Shown here: in pieces, positions 30,280-37,478 of the stretch
Numbering within the stretch: position 1 is the first letter of the stretch
Layout of the letters: every line of letters begins with the position of its first letter
Assembly: GCA_963674955.2 (NCBI GenBank)
Contig: CAXXKR010000004.1
Span: forward strand, 1,116,001-1,180,000
DNA: 64,000 nucleotides
Origin: G963674955 sp963674955
GTDB lineage: Bacteria; Desulfobacterota; Desulfovibrionia; Desulfovibrionales; Desulfovibrionaceae
Reading direction: 5' to 3'
The notes under the pieces: model-generated
Seen by the model: the letters and a program-made list of their open reading frames with translations, nothing else
What the model was told of the DNA's origin: nothing
The model's database searches: none
Made by a program: the position numbers and the translations under genes

Positions 30280-31919
30280 AGGACAGTATCTCCCAATGCA
30301 TAGAATCCTTTGAAGCGGCAATCCTCTCTCTTGAGGACTCGCCCAGTCCGGATCAGCTCAAGGACGTCCTTGAGGTCCTGGGGATATCGCATCTCAAGCC
30401 TCCGTCGGCCCAGGTCATAGCGCTGCTGGACATGCTGGCGGACGGGATAACGCCCATCAACGAAGGAATCATCACCTCGCTTCTTGGACTGTGCGAAGCG
30501 CAGAAAAGATTTCTGTATTCCATGGCCGGGTTGCTTGAAGAAGGCGTGGCCGCCATTGAAAAGGCCAAGGAAATTTCAGCAACCGAAACCGTTGCCGAGG
30601 AAGTTCCTTCCCAGATGGCGGTGGACCACGACATTCCGGTCGAACCCGTGCCCGACGATGTTGTAAAGCCGGAAGCAAAGGAAAAGACTGCCCCCCAGGC
30701 GCAAAAAGCCGAAGCCATGAAGCCCCAGTCCATATCCTCCATCCGGGTGGCCACGGACAGGCTGGACAGGGTCATAGAGCTGGTGGGCAAGCTGATGGTC
30801 ACCTATGCCGTCATCTCCCAGGGCAATACGGACAGTTCCAACAAGACCTCGGCCAGTCTGGTCGAGCTGGACAAGGTCATCGGCAACCTCCAGAAAGAGG
30901 TGGACGCAATCCGCCTGGTGCCCCTGAAACAGATTTTCATGCCCATGCACCGCCTGGTGAAAAGCCTGAGCCAAAAAGTGTCCAAGAAGGTGAAATTCAC
31001 CGTCATAGGCGAAGACTTGGCCCTGGACAAATCCATCGTCGAAATGCTCAACGAGCCTCTGGTGCACCTGCTCAGAAACGCGGTGGATCATGGGCTTGAA
31101 GACGCGGATGAGCGCAGGGAAGCCGCCAAGGACGACCAGGGGGCCATCGACCTCATCGCCTATCGCAAGGGCGAGGTCGCCTATATCGAGGTGGTGGACG
31201 ACGGACGGGGCCTGAATCCGGAAAAAATCCGCAACAAGGCCATTGAGAAAGACCTGATGAAGGAGTCGGAGGAGTTCACGGACAAGGAAATTCTGCAATT
31301 CGTGCTCCGCTCAGGATTCAGCACGGCCGAAAAGATCACCGACGTGTCGGGGCGCGGCGTGGGCATGGACGCCGTTCTCAACGTGATAAAGAACCAGCTG
31401 GACGGAGACATCGAGATCGAAAGCGAACTTGGAAAGGGCGCAAAATTCATCATCTCCATCCCCCTGAGCCGCTCGGCCAACGAAGGCATCGTGGAAGCGC
31501 TGGTCTGCAGGATAGGAACCGAGACCTTCATCATTCCCAGCCGCGACGTGGTGGAGATTTACGTGCCCACGGACAAGGACGTTGTTCACCTGCCGGACGG
31601 CCGCGAAACGGTTGATGTCCGGGGCGAGGTCTACTCCCTGCTGCGGCTGGCCGACTACCTTGACGTGCAGCATGAGTTCGACGAAATGGGATTCGCCCAG
31701 GCCGTGGTGGTCCGGGTCGGTGAAATAAAGGCCGCCATCCTGGTGGACGAGGTCCTCAAGCAGCAGCAGGTGGTCATAACCGGATTCACCGTGCCGGTGC
31801 AGGAGATATTCGACATCCCCATACTCGGCTACGGCATGATGGGCGAATCCGACGCAATGGTCGTGGACACGGAGGGATTGATCCAGAACTTCGCGGTGGC
31901 GAACGTGGCCGCGCTCTAG
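30276..31919 (+). CDS. cheA: CheA-type histidine kinase lacking the phosphoaccepting HPt domain
   Basis: A 547-residue CheA homologue. Residues 1-95 are helical and resemble the trailing part of an HPt domain but have no HxxKG motif. Residues ~96-148 are an acidic/alanine/proline linker. The dimerisation domain begins near 150 (SSIRVATDRLDRVIELVGKLM). The ATPase has its N box EPLVHLLRNAVDHGLEDADER at ~260 and G boxes VVDDGRGLNP and SGRGVGMDAVLNVI. A CheW-like regulatory domain spans ~400-540. The P2 (CheY-binding) domain is also absent. It is coupled to the HPt-STAS gene by a 4-base overlap and followed directly by the cobalamin promoter. Confidence 0.9.
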   Translation: MKDSISQCIESFEAAILSLEDSPSPDQLKDVLEVLGISHLKPPSAQVIALLDMLADGITPINEGIITSLLGLCEAQKRFLYSMAGLLEEGVAAIEKAKEISATETVAEEVPSQMAVDHDIPVEPVPDDVVKPEAKEKTAPQAQKAEAMKPQSISSIRVATDRLDRVIELVGKLMVTYAVISQGNTDSSNKTSASLVELDKVIGNLQKEVDAIRLVPLKQIFMPMHRLVKSLSQKVSKKVKFTVIGEDLALDKSIVEMLNEPLVHLLRNAVDHGLEDADERREAAKDDQGAIDLIAYRKGEVAYIEVVDDGRGLNPEKIRNKAIEKDLMKESEEFTDKEILQFVLRSGFSTAEKITDVSGRGVGMDAVLNVIKNQLDGDIEIESELGKGAKFIISIPLSRSANEGIVEALVCRIGTETFIIPSRDVVEIYVPTDKDVVHLPDGRETVDVRGEVYSLLRLADYLDVQHEFDEMGFAQAVVVRVGEIKAAILVDEVLKQQQVVITGFTVPVQEIFDIPILGYGMMGESDAMVVDTEGLIQNFAVANVAAL

Positions 31920-31930
31920 AAATATGGCTG

Positions 31931-31959
31931 TTGACAGTCTGCCTGGCCCCGGATAAATA
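31931..31959 (+). promoter_or_regulatory. Promoter of the cobalamin locus
   Basis: TTGACA (-35, perfect) and TAAATA (-10) are separated by 17 bases, starting 12 bases after the cheA stop. The predicted transcript begins just before the riboswitch. Confidence 0.65.
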
Positions 31960-31967
31960 CGAACAGC

Positions 31968-32125
31968 TTTGGGCGCCCAAAAGGGCCTAACAGGGAATCC
32001 CGTTAAAGTCGGGAGCGGTCCCGCCGCCGTAAGTCCCCAAAGGCCGACCCCTCAATGCCACTGGAACGCCAAGTTCCGGGAAGGCGGGGTCGGTGGGACA
32101 AGCCGGAAGACCTGCCTGAAGCCTG
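31968..32125 (+). ncRNA. Cobalamin riboswitch aptamer
   Basis: The conserved elements of the B12 aptamer occur in order: AACAGGGAATCCCGTT, GGGAGCGGTCCCGCCGCCGTAA, ATGCCACTGGAACGCC, GGGAAGGC and the B12 box AAGCCGGAAGACCTGCCTG near 32100-32118. It is the leader of an exported cobaltochelatase and a B12-type importer, so it should repress the locus when adenosylcobalamin or another cobalamin is plentiful. No pseudoknot or binding was computed. Confidence 0.93.
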
Positions 32126-32191
32126 ATACTCAGGATCACTCGTGCGAAGACGGGGGCTTTTTTGCACGGGTAAACGGGAATACGACACCAG

Positions 32192-32229
32192 TCCCTTCTT
32201 CCGCCAGACGGTCGAAGGGGTTTTTTATT
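32192..32229 (+). terminator. Riboswitch expression-platform terminator
   Basis: CCCTTC and GAAGGG arms with a 15-base loop are followed by GTTTTTTATT. It lies 25 bases before the cbiK ribosome binding site region, in the expected place for transcription attenuation. A T-run at about 32157-32163, downstream of a possible GACGGGGGC arm, is a second candidate. Confidence 0.65.
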
Positions 32230-32266
32230 CCCTTGTCAACGCCCCTCCTACCTATTGGAGGCTCTG

Positions 32267-33163
32267 ATGTTCAAGATCTACAAAACCAGCTCGCGCATTG
32301 CGGCAATCCTGTCGGCATCCCTGATTCTCATCTTCGCAGCATCCCCGGCCATGGCCCACGACGACGAGCGCCCCGTAAAAAAAGGAATCCTGCTGGTGGC
32401 TTTCGGTTCCAGCATGCCCGAGGCGCAGGTATCCTTTGAAAACATCGACAAAAAGGTGAAAAAGGCCTTTCCCGGCATCCCGGTGCGCTGGGCCTACACC
32501 TCCAAGATCATCCGCAACAAACTGGCCAAGGAGGAAGGCAAGAATCTGGCTTCCCCGGCCACAGCGCTTTCAGCCATGATGGACGAGGACTTCACACATG
32601 TGGCCGTGCAGTCGCTGCACAGCATCCCCGGCGAGGAGTACGACTCCCTGCTTGAGACCGCCCACGCATTCGAAGGCATGCCCAAGGGCATGAAGAAAAT
32701 CATAGTGGGCCAGCCGCTCATGGTCTCCCATGAAGACATGCAAAAAACCGTTGACGCGGTCATGGCCAATATCCCCAAGGCCAGGAAAAAGGACGAAGCC
32801 GTGGTGCTCATGGGCCACGGAACCCACCACCCCGGCAACATCTACTACCCGGCGGCGCAATATTACTTCGGGGAAAAAGATTCCAACATCTTCGTGGGCA
32901 CGGTTGAAGGCGCTCCCAGCCTGGACGATGTCCTGGGCAAGCTGAAAAAGAACAATATCAAGACCGCCTATCTCATGCCCTTCATGTCCGTGGCCGGCGA
33001 CCACGCCAGAAACGACATGGCCGGGGATGAGGAGGACTCCTGGAAATCGGTGCTGACCAAGGCCGGAATCAAATGCGTTCCCGTGCTCAAGGGCACGGCC
33101 GAGTTCGATCAGGTGGCCGACGTCTGGATCAGTCACCTGAAAGCCGCCCTGGCGCACTTCTAA
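32267..33163 (+). CDS. cbiK: Sirohydrochlorin cobaltochelatase, exported (CbiK-P type)
   Basis: About 298 residues from the ATG at 32267 (GGAGG five bases upstream). The N-terminus is a signal peptide with cleavage after the AMA at residue 30. The CbiK/HemH-like chelatase fold follows: GILLVAFGSSMPEA, VAVQSLHSIPGEEYDS and LMGHGTHHPGNIYYPAA carrying the metal-binding histidines, then YLMPFMSVAGDHARNDM. Desulfovibrio vulgaris is known to have a periplasmic CbiK that binds haem and differs from the cytoplasmic one; this protein is the same type. Its periplasmic role is unsettled. It leads the riboswitch operon. Confidence 0.93.
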   Translation: MFKIYKTSSRIAAILSASLILIFAASPAMAHDDERPVKKGILLVAFGSSMPEAQVSFENIDKKVKKAFPGIPVRWAYTSKIIRNKLAKEEGKNLASPATALSAMMDEDFTHVAVQSLHSIPGEEYDSLLETAHAFEGMPKGMKKIIVGQPLMVSHEDMQKTVDAVMANIPKARKKDEAVVLMGHGTHHPGNIYYPAAQYYFGEKDSNIFVGTVEGAPSLDDVLGKLKKNNIKTAYLMPFMSVAGDHARNDMAGDEEDSWKSVLTKAGIKCVPVLKGTAEFDQVADVWISHLKAALAHF

Positions 33164-33189
33164 CAGTCACCCTTGCGGGCCGGACAGAC

Positions 33190-34257
33190 ATGGCGGAAAC
33201 CAAGTCAAAACCGAACCAGGGCCGCATATCCGGTTACAGGTATGCGGTCCCGGCCCTTGCCATGCTGTCGGCGGCTTCCCTGTTTCTGGCCTCGGGCTTC
33301 GGCCCGCTGGATATTCCATTCAGCCGACTGGCCGAAATTCTTGCAGTCGCTGCGGGACTGAGCGACGCGAATCTGGATCAGACAATGTCAACCGTGGTCC
33401 TGGACATCCGATTGAGCCGGATATGCCTCTCCTGGCTGGTTGGCGCGGCACTGGCGGTTAGCGGTGCCGTTTTCCAGGGTATACTCAGAAACCCCCTGGC
33501 CGACCCCTTCACCATCGGAGTCTCAACCGGCGCGGCTTTCGGCGCAACCGTGGGCATCTACCTGGGCCTCGGCAGCATGGCTTTCCTGCCCTTCTTGGGA
33601 ACCCTGCCCTGCATGGCGCTTCTGGGCGCGCTCCTGGCCCTGGCCGCAGTCATCGCCCTCGGTCGCTCAGGCGGAACGTTGCGGCGGGAAACACTGGTGC
33701 TGGCGGGAATCGTGGTGGCCACCTTCCTTTCCGCCCTGATCTCGCTCCTGAAATCCCTGGACGAGGAATCAGTGGCGGGCATCGTCTTCTGGATCATGGG
33801 CAGCTTCCAGGGACGCGGCTGGGAACACGTGCGAATTTTCCTGCCCTACTTCATTCTGGGCCTGCTCATGGTCATCCGCTACTTCCGCGAACTGGACATA
33901 CTCTCACTGGGCGAAATACAGGCCAGACAACTGGGCGTCGATGCGGGCAGGGTCCGCCTGTTCCTCCTCGTGGGGGCCAGCCTGCTCACCGGAGCGGCTG
34001 TTGCCGTCTCCGGAGTCATCGGCTTTGTGGGGCTGGTGGTCCCGCACCTCGTGCGCCTGAGCCTCGGCGCGGAGCACAGGCCCCTGCTCATAACCTCCGG
34101 GCTGTTGGGCGGAACGCTTCTGCTCTGGTCGGATGTGCTGGCCAGAACCATGCTTTCCGACGGGTCCGAGCTTCCGGTGGGCGTGATCACGGCCCTGGTG
34201 GGCGGCCCGTTCTTCTGTTTCCTGCTGCGCGGCAAGGCTGCAGGGAGCAGACGATGA
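33190..34257 (+). CDS. FecCD/BtuC-family ABC transporter permease
   Basis: About 355 residues from the ATG at 33190; the frame is open further upstream, into cbiK, but that start is not credible. It is a polytopic membrane protein of the iron-siderophore/cobalamin permease family, with 9-10 hydrophobic segments and conserved GAALAVSGAVFQGILRNPLADPFTIGVSTGAAFGA and FVGLVVPHLVRLSLGAEHRPLL. B12 context (riboswitch, chelatases, CobI) points to import of cobalamin, a corrinoid or the cobalt-porphinoid substrate. The stop overlaps the ATPase start by 4 bases. Confidence 0.92.
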   Translation: MAETKSKPNQGRISGYRYAVPALAMLSAASLFLASGFGPLDIPFSRLAEILAVAAGLSDANLDQTMSTVVLDIRLSRICLSWLVGAALAVSGAVFQGILRNPLADPFTIGVSTGAAFGATVGIYLGLGSMAFLPFLGTLPCMALLGALLALAAVIALGRSGGTLRRETLVLAGIVVATFLSALISLLKSLDEESVAGIVFWIMGSFQGRGWEHVRIFLPYFILGLLMVIRYFRELDILSLGEIQARQLGVDAGRVRLFLLVGASLLTGAAVAVSGVIGFVGLVVPHLVRLSLGAEHRPLLITSGLLGGTLLLWSDVLARTMLSDGSELPVGVITALVGGPFFCFLLRGKAAGSRR

Positions 34258-35048
34258 TCCGCTTCAGAAACGCATCCTGCGGATATGGCCGAAACGATGT
34301 GCTGCACGGCATCGATCTCCAGGTGGACAAGGGGGAAATGGTGGCCGTTCTCGGCCCCAACGGCTCCGGCAAGACAACCCTCCTGCTGGCCCTGTCGGGC
34401 ATACTGCCCCTCTCCTCCGGAAGCATAGAGCTGGACGGCGAATCGGTGTCCACGCTCAACGACCGGCAAAGGGCCACGCGCATGGCCTCGGTGCCGCAGA
34501 AAACTGAAACTCCTTTCGGTCTAAAGGTTTCCTCGTTGGTTCTCATGGGCCGCTACCCCTACCTTTCCTTTTTCCGGGGCTACAGCCGCGAGGACCGCCA
34601 AGAGGCGGAAAGGGCAATGAAGGAAACAGGAACAAGACATTTCGCCGAACGGTCGGTGGGTGAACTGTCCGGCGGGGAGTCGCAACGGGTGATCATGGCC
34701 AGGGCCCTGGCCCAGGGCACGGACATCCTGCTCCTTGACGAAGCCACGTCCGGCCTGGACGCGGCCCGAAAAGTGGAAATTTACGACCTGCTGGCCCGCA
34801 AGAACAGACAGGGCATGACAATAATCTCGGCCATTCACGACCTGAACCATGCAGCCCTGTACAGCCAAAGGCTCATTTTCCTGAAAAACGGCAGAGTGAT
34901 CCTGGACGGACCAGTGAAAAACACCTTCACGGAAAACAACCTGACAAAAATATATGAAACGGAAATCAGAATATCCAGCCACCCGGTCACTGGCGCTCCC
35001 CAAGCTCATCTTGTTCCTGGCGGCGCTGGCTCTGCTTGCGGCGACTGA
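34254..35048 (+). CDS. FecE/BtuD-family ABC transporter ATPase
   Basis: A 264-residue ATPase with Walker A GPNGSGKTTLLLAL, Q-loop near VPQKTETPFGL, signature LSGGESQRVIMARALAQ, Walker B ILLLDEATSGLD and the switch histidine in SAIHDLNHA. It couples to the permease immediately upstream. The last ~95 bases of the frame run into the next gene, so about 30 C-terminal residues are encoded over the binding-protein signal peptide; the conserved ATPase core ends before this. Confidence 0.94.
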   Translation: MIRFRNASCGYGRNDVLHGIDLQVDKGEMVAVLGPNGSGKTTLLLALSGILPLSSGSIELDGESVSTLNDRQRATRMASVPQKTETPFGLKVSSLVLMGRYPYLSFFRGYSREDRQEAERAMKETGTRHFAERSVGELSGGESQRVIMARALAQGTDILLLDEATSGLDAARKVEIYDLLARKNRQGMTIISAIHDLNHAALYSQRLIFLKNGRVILDGPVKNTFTENNLTKIYETEIRISSHPVTGAPQAHLVPGGAGSACGD

Positions 35049-35898
35049 GGCTTCCGCGTTCGTCCAGATCAAGGACGACCTGGGCCGGACCGTGCGCCTG
35101 GAGGAACCGGCAAGGCGCATCGTGGCCCTGTATGGCGCCTTCAACGAAATCCTGGCCGAAATGGGACTGGAAGACCGTATCGCGGCCCGGACCAAGGCGG
35201 ACAAACTGCCGCCCTCCATACTGGACAAGCCCTGCATCGGCACCCACATGCGGCCCAACGTGGAAATGGTCTTCGGGCTGAAACCGGACCTGGTTCTACA
35301 GATGGGCGGCAGGCGGGACGCATCCGTTCCGGTGGAGGCGCTTGAAAAACTCGGCCTGAAAACCGCCTTTTTCAAGCCCGCCAATTTCGAGGAACTGTTC
35401 TCGGTCATCAATAGGCTGGGCGTTTTGACCGGCACGCCGGACAGGGCCGAGGCCCTTGTGAAATCGCTTGAAAAAAGGCTGGCCGTCGTCAAGAAAAGCG
35501 CCAGTCCCGGCAATGAAAAACCAAGGGTCTTTTTCGAAGTCCGCCACCCCAACCTGCTGGGCGCGGGCAAGGGATCGATAATCACGGACATCATCGCCAA
35601 GGCCGGTGGCCTGAACTGCCTGGACAACCCCAAAAAGCTGGTGCGCCTGAGCGAGGAGGAACTGATCCGGCTCGATCCGGACATATATCTCGTCCAAAAA
35701 GGGCCCATGAACCCAGCGCCCGCCCCAGTGACCGAAAGGCCTCATTACAAAGGCCTCAAGGCCGTGCGACGGGGACAGGTTTACGAAATCGACGAACAGA
35801 TTTTCTCCAGGCCGGGCCCGAGAAACGTGGAGGCCGTGGAACGGCTCTCCGAAATCCTGCACGCCCAACAGCGGACCGATCCGCAATCAGGGGAATAA
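34954..35898 (+). CDS. BtuF/FhuD-type periplasmic substrate-binding protein
   Basis: A 314-residue exported protein. Residues 1-35 form a signal peptide (KLILFLAALALLAATEASA) with no lipobox cysteine, so the protein is probably soluble in the periplasm. The rest is a cluster A-II solute-binding fold: RTVRLEEPARRIVALYGAFNEILAEMGLEDRI, GLKPDLVLQM and GGLNCLDNPKKLVRLSEEEL. It delivers its ligand to the permease and ATPase encoded just before it. Ligand identity (cobalamin, corrinoid or haem) is inferred from context only. It starts 95 bases before the ATPase stop. Confidence 0.9.
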   Translation: MKRKSEYPATRSLALPKLILFLAALALLAATEASAFVQIKDDLGRTVRLEEPARRIVALYGAFNEILAEMGLEDRIAARTKADKLPPSILDKPCIGTHMRPNVEMVFGLKPDLVLQMGGRRDASVPVEALEKLGLKTAFFKPANFEELFSVINRLGVLTGTPDRAEALVKSLEKRLAVVKKSASPGNEKPRVFFEVRHPNLLGAGKGSIITDIIAKAGGLNCLDNPKKLVRLSEEELIRLDPDIYLVQKGPMNPAPAPVTERPHYKGLKAVRRGQVYEIDEQIFSRPGPRNVEAVERLSEILHAQQRTDPQSGE

Positions 35899-35899
35899 A

Positions 35900-36601
35900 A
35901 TGAACAAGGGAACACTGTACGGAGTGGGCGTGGGCCCGGGCGACCCGGAGCTCATCAGCTTAAAGGCAGCGCGGATACTGGGGGAGATTGACGTGGTCTT
36001 TGCCGCTGCCTCCACAAAAAACGACTATTCGCAGGCATTATCCATAGCCGGCCCGCACCTGAAAAAGGACGTGGAGGTCGTCAAGCTGGACTTTCCCATG
36101 ACCCGAAACCAGGAAACCCTTGGCCAGGCCTGGGAGGCCAACGCGGAAAAGGTCCGGGCGACCCTGGACACGGGGCAAAACTGCGCCTTCCTGACTCTGG
36201 GCGACCCCATGACCTACAGCACTTTCGGGTATCTGCTCAAGACCCTGGACCCTTCCGGGAAAGAAAACAACGTTGAGATCGTTCCGGGCATCACCTCCTA
36301 TCAGGCCGCAGCGGCAAAGACGCGCACCGTGCTGGCTGAATCGGGCCAAAGCCTTGTCGTGGTGCCTGGAATCTGCCCCCCGGAAAGGCTGGAACAGCTT
36401 CTTGACGCGGCCGACAATGCTGTTATCCTAAAAGTCTATCGCAATTTCGAGGAAATCAGGAAATGCCTGAACAAACTGGACCTGTCGGGCAGGACGAAGT
36501 TCATCTCCCGGCTTGGGCTGGAAGGCGAAAAAATCGTTCAAGACATTAACGAAATCCGGGATAATCCACATTATTTCTCCCTGCTGCTGGTAAACAAATA
36601 A
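35900..36601 (+). CDS. cobI: Precorrin-2/cobalt-factor II C20-methyltransferase
   Basis: A 233-residue S-adenosylmethionine-dependent methyltransferase of the CobI/CbiL family. The N-terminal GTLYGVGVGPGDPELISLKA and the LTLGDPMTYSTFGYLL and VEIVPGITSYQAAAAKT motifs define the class. It acts on cobalt-factor II after the chelatase step, or precorrin-2 in the aerobic pathway. Here the CbiK genes argue for the early-cobalt pathway, where the name cbiL is used. It lies directly between the importer and a second cbiK. Confidence 0.93.
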   Translation: MNKGTLYGVGVGPGDPELISLKAARILGEIDVVFAAASTKNDYSQALSIAGPHLKKDVEVVKLDFPMTRNQETLGQAWEANAEKVRATLDTGQNCAFLTLGDPMTYSTFGYLLKTLDPSGKENNVEIVPGITSYQAAAAKTRTVLAESGQSLVVVPGICPPERLEQLLDAADNAVILKVYRNFEEIRKCLNKLDLSGRTKFISRLGLEGEKIVQDINEIRDNPHYFSLLLVNK

Positions 36602-36605
36602 ATAC

Positions 36606-37400
36606 ATGAGCATAGCCATACTCCTTGCCGCCTACGGCTCCACCCACCCCCGCGCCCACGCCTCGGTGCAGGGCATGCTGGAACGCATCCAAGCCGCCTA
36701 CCCGCACGTTCTCTGTTCCGTGGCCTACACCTCCGACGCCGTTCTGAACCGCATGGAAGAACGTGGCCACGAAGCGAGCAGCGTGGAACAGGCATTGGAA
36801 ACTATGCTCAAGAACGGCGTGACCCGCGCCGTTGTCCAATCCCTGCACATCATACCCGGCGTTGAATTTCACGGCATCCTGACCACGGCCAACGCACAGA
36901 TGCTCAAAGAAGGCGGATTCGAGCGCATCGAGGTGGGTTTCCCCCTGCTGGCCGGTGAACGGGATATCGAAAGGGTTTCGGAAGCGATTTTAAAAATTGC
37001 GCCCAAGCGCGAGGACAAGAGCGAGGCCGTCCTGTTCATGGGCCACGGCACCATGCATCCGGGCAATGTCTATTATGAAAGCCTTGCCGCCCATATCCGC
37101 AAAAAAGACCCGGGCGTGTTCATCGGGGCCATGGACGCCGAACCGGGCATCGAGGGCATCCGGGACAGGCTGGTAAAGGATGAAGTCAAAAAGGCCTATC
37201 TGCTGCCCTTTCTGTTCGGCGCGGGCCGCCACGCGGCCAAGGACATGGTCGGCGAAAAAAGCGGCTCCTGGGAGTCGATCCTCACAAGCGTGGGCATCGA
37301 ATGCGAGGGAATCCTCAAGGGGGCCGGAGAATACCCGGAACTGGCCGAAATCTGGATGGACCATCTGCGAGACGCCATGCGCCGCCTGGAAAGAAGATAG
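36606..37400 (+). CDS. cbiK: Sirohydrochlorin cobaltochelatase, cytoplasmic (CbiK-C type)
   Basis: A 264-residue CbiK without signal peptide: AILLAAYGSTHPRAHASVQG opens the mature enzyme. The metal-binding histidines are in VVQSLHIIPGVEFHG and LFMGHGTMHPGNVYYESL, and the C-terminal LLPFLFGAGRHAAKDMVGEKSGSWESIL matches the exported paralogue. It inserts cobalt into sirohydrochlorin, the branch point from sirohaem to cobalamin. It follows cobI by 4 bases and is clearly in the same operon as the exported copy upstream. Paralogous, not duplicated recently: the sequences differ widely. Confidence 0.93.
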   Translation: MSIAILLAAYGSTHPRAHASVQGMLERIQAAYPHVLCSVAYTSDAVLNRMEERGHEASSVEQALETMLKNGVTRAVVQSLHIIPGVEFHGILTTANAQMLKEGGFERIEVGFPLLAGERDIERVSEAILKIAPKREDKSEAVLFMGHGTMHPGNVYYESLAAHIRKKDPGVFIGAMDAEPGIEGIRDRLVKDEVKKAYLLPFLFGAGRHAAKDMVGEKSGSWESILTSVGIECEGILKGAGEYPELAEIWMDHLRDAMRRLERR

Positions 37401-37478
37401 CTCAGGGCCGGGAAGTTTACAGGAACGGTGCGTTGGGCTAGATTCCGTCCCTGTACAACCAGCTCCGGACAGATTGCC

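Noticed and set aside
30276..30560. HPt domain in the CheA N-terminus
   Set aside because: The helices fit loosely but no HxxKG histidine is present; the phosphoacceptor is instead in the preceding gene.
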